Source: Scytalidium lignicola
Lineage: Eukaryota > Ascomycota > Leotiomycetes
DNA: 64,000 nt
Direction: 5' to 3'
Assembly (NCBI GenBank): GCA_002812745.2
Contig: NCSJ02000148.1
Location: forward strand, 37,481 to 101,480
Below are positions 23,686 through 36,052 of the stretch, piece after piece. Under the pieces are notes generated by a model. It saw only the letters and a list, made by a program, of their open reading frames with translations, did not search any database and had not been told where the DNA came from. How positions within the stretch are numbered: the stretch's first letter is position 1; each line of letters starts with the position of its first letter. A program made the position numbers and the translations under genes.

Positions 23686-26101
23686 ATGCGGGCACGTCAA
23701 CAACTTGCACCGAGGCCCAAACCAAAAGCCAAACCAAGGCCAGCTGAACTTATTGTTGTCGATCAGCAGCATAGTTTTGACCTAGTGAGAACTGTCATCA
23801 GTGCAACGGTTTGTATATAGTTTACCTAGCCTGTATCTCTCCACTGAGCTAATATATTTACATTAGATTAGTAACATTGCATTTCTACGGTAAGTGAACT
23901 GTACTTGTTTGAGTAGCTGGGATTGGGAACTTACGTATTGTAGTGAACTGTTCCCTGAGGATTGCTTCCAATCCCGAGTCTACGACACCGCAGACTCAGA
24001 CGCGACCTATGACACATTCATGAACGGTTCCAGAAAGCAACAGCATGTACCAAAACAATGCGAAGGACTGGTAAATTGGAAGGTGCTTGTTCGAGGAACA
24101 AATCCTCGTGTTAACAAACTTCTTGATTGGCTTGTATGTAACTTTACATGGCAGAGTCATAGCCTAGACTAATATCTTGTAGGAAATTGGCGCTGCTGAT
24201 GCTTTAAAGCGCAAATATTTGGAAAAGCTTCAACTTTCAATTTTTGATGCCCAGTCTCCAGAACCCAAGCTAGTTGAGGCCTATATCTGGACATTCTCGT
24301 ACGAGAACGGAGTAACTACGATTCAGATTGGAACGCAGACACCAGGTAAAGGGATAGTTTTTCTCAGCAACGCCAAAAGAGAACTCCGCCACATGGTCCA
24401 TGATGTAATTCGAGAAGTTCAAGAGCTCCCAGATCTCCCAGGTATTTGAAATCTATGCCATATTGGTCGCCAAAACTAGTCTCTAATGCTGCACTTCTCT
24501 AGAACCATGTAAGGTCAACATGCATTTGACATATAATGAAAACTGCCCCGATTCTTATGAGCCTTTTGGTTTTCATCCAGAGACAAACTCATCATTCCTC
24601 ATTTCAGGAGAAGGATACCCTGACCTTACCAATATGAACACCGGTCTACACAAGTTTGTTCTACTATGTTTGGGAATATATCTTAGGTGGTACTAATAAA
24701 CATCCTAGGGTGTGTATCAATGTATTCAAAACGGAAGAGTGCTTGCAATCTCCAGCGACAGAAACTGTTCCTAAAATATGTAATTTATCTCTCCGTGATA
24801 CTCTGCAAAATGACAGCGTAGAAGGCACTGATTGCAGTCTTCCGTCTAATCTTCAATCTCACATCTTGGCAGCTTGCACTTCGCAAGAGACAACGGTCAG
24901 AGAGCAGTTTGACGAAACACATAATACCCAAAATTTGAGTAGTGTTCCAATGGAACTATCCACCGCAGAAACAACGCCTGGTTCTCAGGTATCGCCGCCC
25001 AGCTTGCCAAACTACTCACAAACTATCCTCAACAGAGTACTTGAAGCGGCTCGCAAGCAAAAACAGAAGGAAAATGGACCTAGCAAACTGTCGATAACTT
25101 GCGAATGTGGTTCTATAAGTGGCTCCGAGAATTTGGTATACCCCAACCTGGACTTCTTCATTTTGGTAAAGAAATATAGCTAACTTAAAAAGTTGAATTG
25201 CGAATTATGTGGCAACTTTGTTCATCTCGAATGTTATGGTTTTCTCGAACACCCATCCTCAAATCCAGTCTGGGTTTGCTATAGCTGTATGCTCAAAGGA
25301 GAGTTAACACTACTTAAAGAAATGAAAGAGATTTGCCTTTATCGCAGAGCCTTGTATTATATCCGTTGTCATGGGTATCCAGCACAGACTGCAGACTTAG
25401 CTGATCATTTAAGTAAGTTTCTTTGGATAATCCAGATGTCTAAACCTCACCTAATTACATGTTAGACACCGATGAAAAGAAGGTGAAGGACTTAGCAAAA
25501 AAGCTATGGCGCAAAGGCTATCTTAAGGAAGCACGTTATGCACGCAGGAGAGGGTTCACGCAAGCAGGCAAGCCTTATTATGAATACATCGGTACAGAGA
25601 GCAAACTTCGCACTGGCTACTTTGACCCTACGTTGAATATTGCACACTACGTATGTATATTATTTAACTTAGCCGGGCCGAGTGCATGGTCTAAAGCTGA
25701 TATCACTGCAGTTTGAAAGCACCGAGGCAGATGCTGCAGAGTCAATGCATATGGCGCTTGATTTCGAAAATGTCACTTCGCATAATGTTCAGGATCTGCA
25801 AAAGGAAAGTGACGCAAACAAAGATACGTACTTGCATACACCAACACCAGTCAGAACAACAGATGACAACAGTACTCAAGGAACACCTAGTCCAGGTACA
25901 CTTGGATGTCCACAAGCTTTGGTACAGACCCCGAGTACTCCGCTGCTTGAGCGAGGGGAAGAAAAGCAATCTGGTGCCTCTAAACCTTTCAGGAAGAGAC
26001 AACTAGAGGACGTTGAAATCTATCAGGTGGTGGAGAAGCGCATGAAATATAGTTCTGCTAACAGTCCATGGATTACACATAGCTGGTCATCAGGCAACTA
26101 A
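23686..26101 (+). CDS. HOP1: Meiotic axis protein Hop1 (HORMA and PHD)
   Basis: Hop1 is a chromosome axis protein that in meiosis promotes interhomolog recombination and carries checkpoint signals. Nine exons: 23686-23808, 23867-23889, 23944-24133, 24183-24441, 24503-24653, 24709-25135, 25193-25412, 25466-25650 and 25712-26101. All phases close, giving 655 residues (yeast 605). Exon 2 is 23 bases and restores the HORMA sequence ISNIAFLRELFPEDCF. The HORMA domain covers about residues 25-250. A Ser/Thr-rich linker follows. The PHD-type zinc finger at about 378-424 has CECG, NCELC, FVHLECYGF and WVCYSC. A winged-helix-like region at about 430-526 includes KKVKDLAKKLWRKGYL. This PHD plus winged-helix order matches the chromatin-binding region described for yeast Hop1. 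The C-terminal 130 residues are disordered. MER3, another meiotic gene, lies about 10 kb downstream. Confidence 0.92.
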
Positions 26102-29100
26102 AGCTCTTCGAGAGAGTACCAGTAAATATACAAGGCTTTTGAGGGAGATTAATATCCAATGGATCAGGAGCAAAAGAGTATGGGCTATATCCTAATGCTT
26201 AATGTGTGTTGAAGTTTTGCGGTTGTTTTTTTATAGGATCTAATGGCGTATTTGCACGGTTTTCAAGTTGCTAATTGTGGGATATTGCTACGCTTCTGCT
26301 TGTATTGCGCTTCAGTGCTAGCTATAATAAATATTGTTTATATCTATTGCTTTTCTTAGACAAAATGCCTGAATATGTTCCTTAGTTTCGTGGAGCCGGC
26401 AGCTTTGACGGTTATATCACAGGGATGTTCATAACACTTTTACCCCGCTCTCTCACCCCTCATAACAGATGTAAGATTTCAAAAATTGCTAGAGTAAGAA
26501 AAGGTCCCTTGTCTTCTCTGCTTCCAAGAATAAACCCAGGTATACGCTATTCTCACATCGTAAGGAAAGGAAAGCTTTCATCTTGATCAGAAGCATCTCC
26601 AGTCGACAAGATCAGCAACATAGTAAATGGACTCACTATACCGGCAGGTCAACAACGACGTATGTCTGAGTTGTTACCGAGGATATGGATCTGAATGACC
26701 CCTATAGGCAGGTATTCGACTTGCAGCTTAGCGCTGCAGCTGCAAGTGCGGAATATATGAACAACGGTGGAGCTCAAGGCAGGAGATATGGAATGCTATA
26801 CTCCGTAAGGGTAGAAGTGAAACTTATCCTCAACAGCGCGATCTCCTTCTGGAAGTTCAGCCTGCTGAGCCGAGGATTTCCGGTCTTGCTGTAGCCTCAA
26901 GTCTTGTGTTTGGTATAGTATTGCACAAGTGGCGATAGATAGCAATTAACATCAAACTACCTTGGACATGTATCGCCATCGTGGACTTCGCGGGCTGCGA
27001 GATTCTGGCTTAGGTGGAGAAAGTCGGTATGATATATATTATGAGAAGCATTAGTTGTTTGACGAGAGATTGCGATGCTCTGATCTAAGGGGTTTTCACG
27101 TGATTGTCAGGCTGCAGGATATGCTGATAACTTATGCTGGAGTTGAGTGCTTGCAAAGTGCACAAGTGTCGCATCGAGTCGTCGTAACGGTACGGTAGCT
27201 GTAACTTACTGCGTACAGTAGCAGCGTAGGAATTTACTGCACGATGCACGCTGCACTGTTACTGTACGCAGGGGCAGGATTGCCTCAGAAGCCTCGGAAG
27301 ACAGCCGATCAACCCCCCCTCTGCAACGCTTGATGTCTGACCACGCCCCAGGCTAGGCCAGGTACTGTACACTGCGCATGCTGCAGAACCCTGTGGCACC
27401 CAATGGGGCAGGCGCGCCAAACGCTATCTCCCACTGCCAAATGCTGCCTAGCGCTGGTCCCATCCAAGACCGTGGGAAGATTCAGGCACACGCAAGCCCC
27501 CTTTTTTTCTTCTCCTTTTTCTACCCACACTACCGTACTTACCACGCACTCTCGGTATCGATAAAAAGGCCGCACACGTGGCGTGTCTGGCAAATGGAGA
27601 TCACCACTCTTGGCATTTCTGTCCCCGCTCCTAAGCCTGTCGAGTCTCGACAGTGCAGGTTTAAGTGCAGGTTGGATTATGCAGGAGCCGTTGCGTTGCA
27701 TAAACAGCCCCAGTTGGGTGTATGTCGTCGGGCGGGTTAGGGGATGAGGACCAACACTTGTTATCGTCATGAACAACGACAGTTCCAGCACAGCGCGGTT
27801 GTAACTTAATTATATAGCAATTGCATTGCTATATCACCATGCTATACCGGTAGTCGAGCTCCTTGCGCTCCATGGGGTACCGTACTGTACAATGTCATGG
27901 GAGTCATGGGAGATTGGCAATTAAGGGGCTATCTCCCGCTGGCATGGTACACTAGACGGTACTTGCACGGTACCATAGCGAAAAAGTCACTGTCAAAGCA
28001 CACGAACACAATCAAAACTCACGATGGGGATTAATACAGTACAGTAAGACTGTAAATACAGTTGTTGCACGGTGCTGTGCCGGTACAACACAAGTAACAT
28101 GCTGATGCGAGCACGTCCCGCAAGCCGCAAATCATTCAAGGAATAATCCTAGACGACACAGTTCTGCTCTGGTGCTTTGGTGCTTGATGCTGGGTGCGGT
28201 AGCTGTCAGCGGCTTGTTGACCTGTTCCCGTGCGATGGGAGATCTTCCTTCCTTCCTTCCTTCCTTCCTTCCGACCAGCGACATCAACCCGCGCTCTCAG
28301 CCTCAGCACACTAGGATTCGGTGACGAGATACAAGATGGGTGACGAGATAACCGAACAGTTTAAGATATATATTCACCAGGCTGTTGCCTTTATCCGACT
28401 TCTGTGCCGCATGCTTCATGCTAAGCTGTAACACACTCCCTCGAGAAGTAGTCCAATTGGCAGTGTGTTGTGTTAATATTCTGTACTATTGAACACCCGG
28501 ACTATGGCGTAGGATGGCTGAACCATCGAGGAGAATGGGTGCCAGCTGACCAAGTCGGCCTCTTTGGAATCAGAAGAACAAGCACGGGAACTCCCTTTGG
28601 GCTGGGTGGTACAGTGCTTTACATAGCTTCGATAGCAGTTGGACATTATTGAATAGATTCAATGCCATTGTGCACACAATGCGGATCAATAGCTGAAAGG
28701 GAAAAGAAAAGAAGAAGAAAAAGCAAAAGAGGAGAGATCGATCATAAACTCACCAACGGCTCAAGATCAAGACAAAAAAATCCCTTCAGGAGACAGTGCC
28801 AGCCATCATGAATGAATAATGGAGCAGCATCAGGGCGTCATTTCGATAGTGGTTACGTGCATGCCGAACCCTGCTGAGGGCGCCCACGCTATGCCCCTGG
28901 ACCCGGCCGGACTCATGGATCAACACTAAATCCAGGAGCGATCTTCCTCCCTCTTGCAGGATCCAATTGCGTTCCGCCTGTGTCTCGGCGGCCAGACTGA
29001 CTGCATATTGGAATAATAATATGGGATGCCCAAGCGCCTTTTCCCTTGGTGTGCCTTTCTGCTCAACTCCTGTCCCAGAGCCCATCGTCGCATCACTCAA

Positions 29101-29476
29101 AGGCTTCCTTCACGTCGCGCTCGACCTTCCTGCGACAAAAGATTCCAGAGAAAGCGGTTCAGGGAGAGAGCCTTGATTTCCGCAGCGAATGGTTGTTGTG
29201 AACTTCCGGACCCAAGACCCACGCAGCCGGAGTACAACGTTAAAAGACAGATTTCGACGTAGCCCCCATCCTGCAATTTGGAGACGATGCCCCACTGAGA
29301 GCGCACACGAGCAAATTCGCTGCTCCCCAAGGTAGTTTGGGAATCTTGGGTTCGAGTCCTTGTCGTCATCCTTCAATTCTCCTCCACCAAGAAGAAAAAA
29401 CGAGCACTGCTGTTCCAGCAAGAAGTACGGCCCGCCTAAAAACAATCGGACATATGTGTTGAATGAGCTCGGAACA
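26102..29476. other. Second gene-poor, GTAC-rich block
   Basis: About 3.4 kb without a supportable gene. The open frames at 27309-27791 minus and 28786-29100 minus are short, overlapped on both strands and match nothing I know. GTAC-centred sequences cluster at about 27190-27370 and 27870-28090. A TTCC microsatellite lies at 28245-28272. The last few hundred bases should hold the promoter and leader of the next gene. Confidence 0.5.
28245..28272. repeat. TTCC tetranucleotide microsatellite
   Basis: Seven tandem copies of TTCC in the gene-poor block upstream of the disordered-protein gene. Such a repeat is likely to vary in copy number between strains. Confidence 0.9.
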
Positions 29477-31777
29477 ATGGGTCGTACCTCGAAATTCTCG
29501 TTCCCTATACCGGGGCGCAGGAATGCTACTGGGAAAGGAAGCGGTCCGGGAGACGTCCCACCTCTGACCGCTAGTCAATCCAAGGCTCAGCGGATATTAG
29601 GAACTGGCTCGAATCTCAATATCGATGCTCCTGCTCGGGAGGATGTTTCCTGGAGATATCCAAGTTCGAAGTCCAGTGCGATGAGTATTTCCATATCTGA
29701 GTCGACGGCTGAGACTGCGTCCACACGATCGATACAGGACAACGAAAGCTTTCCGGGATCTTATGCTGCGCGGGAGCAGCAATATGACGATGCCTTCGAA
29801 CGGCCACGGTTACGAGGCAAGGCTTCTTCTACACTATTAGGGGCAAGGTATGGTGATGATGGAGCTACGGATACCTCCAGTGTACGCCGCAATATGCGCC
29901 ATGAGGACTCATCTTCCACTCTAAAATCATATTATGATCGTAATAAGTCTCCGCTGGGGATATCCCAACAGACATCAGCCTCGTCAGCACGGGATTTAGC
30001 CTTAAGAAAAGGCTGTCCGCCAGTCATCCCTCCACCTGGGCTGCCGGAGCTGGAAAAGGCAGTCTTGACGTATGGCGGGGAAGGAGGATATGACGAGCCT
30101 CCACGAGAAAAGAGCTCAAAGAAGAAACCTAATAGGTTAGATCTATCATCTTTGTTTCCAATGCCAGGAAGGAAGAATGATAGGACTCCGAATACCGCCA
30201 ATTCATCTATATTAACTCCTGATACTGGAGAATCCCAGAACATGGGAAGGGATCGCTCCAATTCGGGACGGAGGAGGTTGCAGAAGGCACTTTCTAAAGA
30301 GAGCATGCGCTCAACGAAGCAAAGTATTCGTTCAACTATCTCTCATACTTCCAGGCATCATGAGCCCGATCCTCCGCATTACAATAGCTCTCGAGATAAT
30401 CATGAGTATTCACACAGTCGGCCTTCTCCACATATGACGCAAATTCCAGAATCGAGGGCCTTAAATGGAGCAGAAATACTACCACAGAGACAACATGGGA
30501 AGCACTTTGCAGCTCAGCCGGCCCCAACTCATAGGGGCGTTGAGTCACAACAGCTTAGTCCTCCTGGAAAAGGGCAATTTTCATGGAAGAACGTTCGTGC
30601 AAACATGGCCTCCCCACACTGGGAGCAATCGAGTGCAGCAAGCATTTCAAGTCGCAATACCAGGACCTCGAAACATACCAGTGTGAGTGCGTTTTCGAGT
30701 TCCGATCTCCAGCAAAATAGTATCCTGTCACTATCATCAGAGTCCGAAGGGGAAAATTCGGACACGGAGCCTTCATCATCCTTTGATGCTCGATCATATA
30801 CCAGTACTTCAGCAAGTGTGAATGCTCAAAAGATCAGTTTAATGAATTCTGGAGGTCGCTACCCGCCGACGACACCACAAAATATAAGGCCGCCGTCTTC
30901 TTTAGGAAGATCTCAGCCATCAAGAAAACAGGGAGCTCAAGGTAGTCCCTACCTGACAATTCCCGAAAAAACAACCAGTAGGACACCCAATACATGGCAG
31001 TCTCAAACCCAAGCTGATGAAAGAAAAGCACGCAAAGAGAAGAGAATATCCAAGGCATCAACCGTGACCACAGCCACAACTGCAACCAGTTCTTCCATGA
31101 AATCTTCTCAGCACACATCTCCACCAACCTCACCAACTTCTATGGAAGTGCCGGTAGTTGCAACACGAAATAGCCGTATGATGGCCGTAACTAAACAAGA
31201 AGAAGCTCTTCTGGAAGCTCTTCGTCAAAAGCGGGCGATGATGCGGGAGAGGATAATTGAAGAGCATGAAATACAACAAAGATCTCCACCGCGTGCACCA
31301 ACCAGAACGGCATCCCGGTACTCCCAGGCATCATCAATAAGCACGATACGTGGGAATCCATCATCAGGCAAAGAGCGCATTCTTCTTTACCTTGACCAAC
31401 CAATAGATGATGATTATGAAATTGACACGGCAGAACCATCACCAGACCTTTCCGACTTCCTTAGTTATGATTCTGAGGAAGAAGCAAGGAGGAATGTTTT
31501 GGGTTCCCACGTTTCTAAAGAACATGCAAGACCTGATTCTTTAGTCACGGTCCACCGCAGAGGCGATAAATATAATTCTGGGACCCCATCCAATGCTACG
31601 AGACAGAGTTCGATGAGAAGCCGATCGAGCAGTAGAACAGACGACCCCGCCCGTAGAAGCGTCAGGAACCGTAGCTCAAGCGCTGTGAGGTTTGCGGAGA
31701 GTGGAGGGAGATATTCGCAAAATCAAGACTACGCCTTAGATGACCTTCAAGAGCATGAGGAGATCTGGGGGATGTAA
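29477..31777 (+). CDS. Large disordered protein of unknown function
   Basis: I do not recognise a named family. A single uninterrupted frame of 766 residues is open from 29360, but its first ATG is at 29477, opening MGRTSKFSFPIPGRRN. Ser, Thr, Arg and Pro dominate, so most of it is probably disordered. The motif F-P-I/M-P-G-R-R/K-N occurs twice: near residue 8 and near residue 230 (SSLFPMPGRKNDR), the second preceded by a Lys-rich stretch. A charged helix near residue 590 (VTKQEEALLEALRQKRAMMR) is the most ordered-looking element. The end is acidic and aromatic (DLQEHEEIWGM). Many RxxS and SP sites suggest phosphorylation. There is no signal peptide or membrane segment. The length of the frame and its orderly codon use support a real gene. 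It is transcribed in the same direction as HOP1 upstream and the transporter downstream. Confidence 0.8.
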   Translation: MGRTSKFSFPIPGRRNATGKGSGPGDVPPLTASQSKAQRILGTGSNLNIDAPAREDVSWRYPSSKSSAMSISISESTAETASTRSIQDNESFPGSYAAREQQYDDAFERPRLRGKASSTLLGARYGDDGATDTSSVRRNMRHEDSSSTLKSYYDRNKSPLGISQQTSASSARDLALRKGCPPVIPPPGLPELEKAVLTYGGEGGYDEPPREKSSKKKPNRLDLSSLFPMPGRKNDRTPNTANSSILTPDTGESQNMGRDRSNSGRRRLQKALSKESMRSTKQSIRSTISHTSRHHEPDPPHYNSSRDNHEYSHSRPSPHMTQIPESRALNGAEILPQRQHGKHFAAQPAPTHRGVESQQLSPPGKGQFSWKNVRANMASPHWEQSSAASISSRNTRTSKHTSVSAFSSSDLQQNSILSLSSESEGENSDTEPSSSFDARSYTSTSASVNAQKISLMNSGGRYPPTTPQNIRPPSSLGRSQPSRKQGAQGSPYLTIPEKTTSRTPNTWQSQTQADERKARKEKRISKASTVTTATTATSSSMKSSQHTSPPTSPTSMEVPVVATRNSRMMAVTKQEEALLEALRQKRAMMRERIIEEHEIQQRSPPRAPTRTASRYSQASSISTIRGNPSSGKERILLYLDQPIDDDYEIDTAEPSPDLSDFLSYDSEEEARRNVLGSHVSKEHARPDSLVTVHRRGDKYNSGTPSNATRQSSMRSRSSSRTDDPARRSVRNRSSSAVRFAESGGRYSQNQDYALDDLQEHEEIWGM

Positions 31778-33682
31778 TTCCTCATTTCACGAACGCAGCC
31801 ATGGGTTGAGGAGTGAATTTCATGACACATTAGCTCTGACGAGCACTACCTAATATTTTCCCCTTTGTTGAGCTTTGAATATTCTTGCCCTTTTCTTCTT
31901 TTTATTTGATCTTATATCATGTTTACATTGATTGTATGCATATACCCGAACTTCTTATATTTGTATTTTTAGGGGCGATAGCGGGGCATCATCGGTTTTG
32001 CATTTACTGGCAGTTTGGTTTCTACGGCTTTTGGTCTCTTTTTTTTTTTGGCGTGTACCACCACCATCCTCGTCATCATTTTTTTTATTTTACGTGGCAG
32101 CGAAGAGTTCTCTCGTAGAACGATAATTTTTGAAAGGGGGGATTTAAAGAGATTTACGAATTTTGTATGAAGTAACCTTGAAGACTATAAGTAGCGACGA
32201 AAATATATATATAATATATAATTGGCAACTTGCGATATCTGTTTTCATGAGAACTGTCCATTTGAAAGCATTCCTACATTAAAAACCCGAAGATATTCCA
32301 TTGGCATCAAAACTAGTTGATATTATGCCTTTCCAGTGTATATTCGTAATAATATAATTTATCAGCTGTCGGTTGTCAGTGATCATTCAGGAAAGCTGAG
32401 ATCTACAAATACGTACTGGTATTATATGTATGTAATTGTGGAATCAGTTCTTTTGAAGAGGATAATACAAAATACCACCGAAAGGCCATGCCAAGCACGG
32501 TTGCGGAGTTATACAGGATGGTACGGTTTATTAGTCTGATCCTCTCAACAGAAAACGACTCAATATCAATTAGAATTTCCAAACATCAGAATTGTCATTC
32601 CAATCATACCTCTACCATTTGCACGGTTTGAGTCGTTTCCACCAGCCAAAACTTGTGATGTTGCGGGCATGAGCCACACCATCCACAAACCTAAACTCCC
32701 GTCCCCCCTGAAGAATTGCGCCACAGATCCGCTACCTCCACTCAACGCGAGCCCCGATCAACCTAAGCATTCTGTGTGTGATAGAGTTCTCAGCTGCGCA
32801 GGGAACAAGAGGCATGCTGCCATGGTTTATTGTCATGGCAAGGGAAGATCTTTGAAGGGTGGGTGCATTACAAATAACGCGCGAAGGAGACGCATGACCT
32901 ATTCTAGAGCCATCTTCGATCTTCAACGAGGGATCACAAGTGCAGTTTCAAAGGTTCCAAGAATCGCGCTATGCAGCCTAACTGGCGACCCTGGGGATTC
33001 AACCCAAGGCGACAAGAGGAATGTGGTCTCATGGACAAGCTTATTGTGCTGATGCCTCATGGCGGTGTGGTAGTAGGCGCAGATGAATGGCCCTCTCGAA
33101 ACCCTAATATCATCTAATTCATCGATGGTCAGGAGAAAGCTGCAGGACGTGGCTTGAAAACACCCCGCCGACATGCGGTTGCGAGCACGAGATCCTAAAG
33201 GCAGAGGATGCAGTTGCCCGAGGTCCCCTTTTTTAGGGTGGAGTGGTTGTAATTATGATCCCCAGATTTTTTACGTTGCAGCAACCGGCTTCTGCAGGTG
33301 ATGCACGCGCAACCATTGGCCCCAGGCTGGGTCTTGTTAGACGAAAACGTCTCCCTTGTCGAGCGAGGCGCAGAGCGATCCAGATGGGAACAAAACACCC
33401 AGTTGGAGCGACGGGGGACTCTGAAAGGGAGAGGCAATGACCGCGCGTGTGTCACGCATTTTCATCCACGTACGGACGTACTCTTGTAGATTATTTTATT
33501 TTTCTCGTCATCTCTCTACGCATATACACTCACACACACACTCACCGCCTGCCTGCACATAGGGCCTTTTGTTCGACTTCTTTCATAATTTTTTTTGTTT
33601 TGTGTTCTCTGTTGGATTTTTGTCTTTTAGAAGGCCCGCCCCCCCGTCACCGAACTCTGAACGTATTCTACGAACACCCGTC
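31778..33682. other. Intergenic: disordered protein to transporter
   Basis: About 1.9 kb. The first part is T-rich 3' UTR-like sequence. The stretch 32660-33200 is more GC-rich and contains short open frames on both strands that match nothing. A CA-rich patch at about 33525-33545 and T-rich tracts up to 33620 suggest the leader of the transporter gene. I looked at TTCGA/TTGAA-type loops near 32985 for a tRNA and found no matching acceptor stem. Confidence 0.45.
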
Positions 33683-35396
33683 ATGGCTTTATCAGACCGG
33701 CTGCGTCATGCGCCCACCGTTATGGGTGTGCCAATGAAGCATGTATCACTAATTACTGTGAGAATCTCTGCAGGGNAAAAAAAAAGAGATGGTAACTAGA
33801 AGATGTGCTAACGGTTCTGCTGCAGCTCACATTTCAAAATTCCGCTCTCATACTCGTTAGTTGCCTCCCGATTTCTCGACAATAGTAGTTTCCTCTCCGT
33901 TATATTACAAAAACGCCGCGAGAGTTTACATGCAGGGTGCAATATGTGTGAATTAACTAGATATAGATTATGCATTACTCCCGGATAATGCCATTAGCGG
34001 GGAACAATCGATATTTAACTTCAACCGCCGTGTTTCTCAATGAGGTGCTCAAGTTCGCACTCAGTCTATCGATTGCATTGTACGATATATCGAAAACGCT
34101 TCCTCCTTCCACACCCGCGACTGTCCTTTTCGAGCAATTATACACGTCTGTTTTCTCTGGCGATGGGTGGAAACTGGCTATTCCGGCAACGCTCTATACC
34201 CTACAGAACTCCCTTCAGTACATAGCTGTCAGCAATCTAGACGCGGTGCATTTTCAAATCCTTTATCAGCTCAAGGTAAACATCTATTGGAGGTTGTGAA
34301 AGATTGGTTGGATTGGTTGCTGACTGGGGTTTGCAGATACTCACAACGGCGCTTTTCAGTGTGACTATGCTTGGTAGAGCACTCTCTTCGAAACGATGGA
34401 TCGCCCTCGTGATTCTCACTATGGGCGTTACTATTGTGCAGTTACCGAATGGCGATGGCTCAGCTTCCGCCGGTATAGAGGAGATCCAATCACAATTCTA
34501 CTTCCCTCGATCGTTCCATGAGTTAGGCCAGCTGAGCAACGGAGCCGTGGAGGTTGCAAGAGAGCTTACGAAGCGGGGATTTGATGGACTTGGTGAGGGT
34601 TTAACAAAGCGCTCCGCTACCTACGAAGGGATCCAAGAAGATATGGGGCTGGTCAAACCAATCATGAACTACTCGATTGGTCTGTCATCCGTGTTAGTTT
34701 CGGCTGTGATATCTGGCTTGACTGGAGTATACTTTGAGAAGGTGCTTAAGGAGTCGACACACCACGTTACGGTTTGGATCAGGAATGTCCAATTATCTTT
34801 TTATTCGTTATTTCCGGCGTTAATATTCGGCGTTATCCTAAAGGACGGAGAGGAAATTTCACAAAACGGCTTTTTTGACGGATATAACGCCGTGGTCTGG
34901 ACCGCTATTGTCTTCCAGGCATTTGGAGGTGTCTTGGTGGCCATGTGTATAAACTATGCCGACAATATTGCTAAAAACTTCGCCACCAGTATTAGTATTA
35001 TTGTTAGCTTCATCTTCAGCGTTTGGTTTTTTGAATTTCCCATCACTCTCAATGTGAGTCCTCTCAAGCACCGTTATAAGCCTGGGAGAATGTATAGCTG
35101 ATTTCAAACAGTTTGTTATTGGTACAGCGATGGTCATATTTGCAACATACCTTTACAGTGGTCCAGATAGGAAACGGTCACGACCGCCGCCCATCAACAT
35201 TGCAAGTTACGAAAAGACTACGATTGATAATGGCTACACACCAAGGCTTGACGTTCCAAAACCACAGGATCACCTTGTGCCAGAGCCCTTGGAGTCATTA
35301 AAGTCGGCTGGATTGTCTACCTCAAGACCATCCTCACCTCTGAGACATCATTCCAGGGTAGGATCGTCGAGGGGAAAGATAAGAAGAAATGATTGA
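33683..35396 (+). CDS. UDP-galactose/UDP-GlcNAc transporter-like (SLC35A family)
   Basis: A Golgi nucleotide-sugar antiporter that would bring UDP-sugars into the lumen for glycosylation. Five exons, 33683-33757, 33826-33855, 33967-34275, 34337-35053 and 35112-35396, close in phase for 471 residues. Exon 2 is only 30 bases. Joined, exons 1-3 read MGVPMKHVSLITLTFQNSAL then ILIMHYSRIMP, the hallmark start of this family (compare fission yeast Gms1 and Aspergillus UgtA). Other family marks are DAVHFQILYQLKILTTALFS and YADNIAKNFATSISIIVS. About ten hydrophobic segments are visible. It is somewhat longer than usual because of a loop of about 70 residues near 180-245 and a polar C-terminal tail. 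Intron 1 carries an N at 33776 beside an A-run. Substrate (galactose versus GlcNAc) cannot be told from this. Confidence 0.9.
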
Positions 35397-36052
35397 ATTA
35401 CGAATTTTAAAATATAGGGACCATATGTAAAAGTACGGGTTAAACTTTCACTCTGGTGTGGGGTCTTGGTGCTCAGGTACGGTGAATTTGGAGGGGTGGG
35501 AAAGGTTTACTCGGAAAAGGAACGAAATGATATGAATATGTCTCTATTGTCATTAGGCAGAGGATTTTGCCAGGTCAGTAGTATACGAGAGCTTCATATG
35601 AGGGCATACGCTACTACCTCCTTATAGATTTCAGACACCATCACAATGGTGTCCACTTTTTGCATGAGTTGATCTCGAGACTACTGTGTTAACACGTGAT
35701 ACGTGATATAGAAGCATAGGTACAACGAAAATTATTAGATACTATCAGGTCTGGAGCAATTAGTCTCATGCTTTCTAATCCGTTTCTTAATTAACTATTG
35801 CCCAAACTGGCGTTATGCCAATTGATAATGTGAGGGGACGGTAATAATGTTTGCGAGCTGTGTGGATCTTGTTTCATCCGCATAACTTTCCTTTCTTCTC
35901 TCTTTTAATTCTTAGCACGACTACAATTCCCATCTAATATCTTTTGATATTAGCCGTAGCTCCTTATTCAAACCTTTTTCGACTTCAGATCTTCTTCTCT
36001 TTATCATCTGGCAGAAGCTCCGGGTTGTTCACAGCAGGCTCTTTGGCACACT
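35397..36052. other. Intergenic: transporter to MER3
   Basis: About 650 bases in tandem orientation, AT-rich, with a pyrimidine-rich patch at about 35885-36010 that probably marks the MER3 leader. No other element is seen. Confidence 0.45.

Noticed and set aside
27309..27791. 160-codon open frame on the minus strand
   Set aside because: No ATG-led conserved start, no known family, and plus-strand frames cover the same bases.
29325..29370. GGGTTCGAGTCC resembling a tRNA B box
   Set aside because: The upstream 60 bases contain no A box and the flanks do not form an acceptor stem.
32960..33015. Possible tRNA T-arm (stem with TTGAATC loop, minus strand)
   Set aside because: The loop lacks the invariant C and no matching acceptor or D-arm lies at the right distance.
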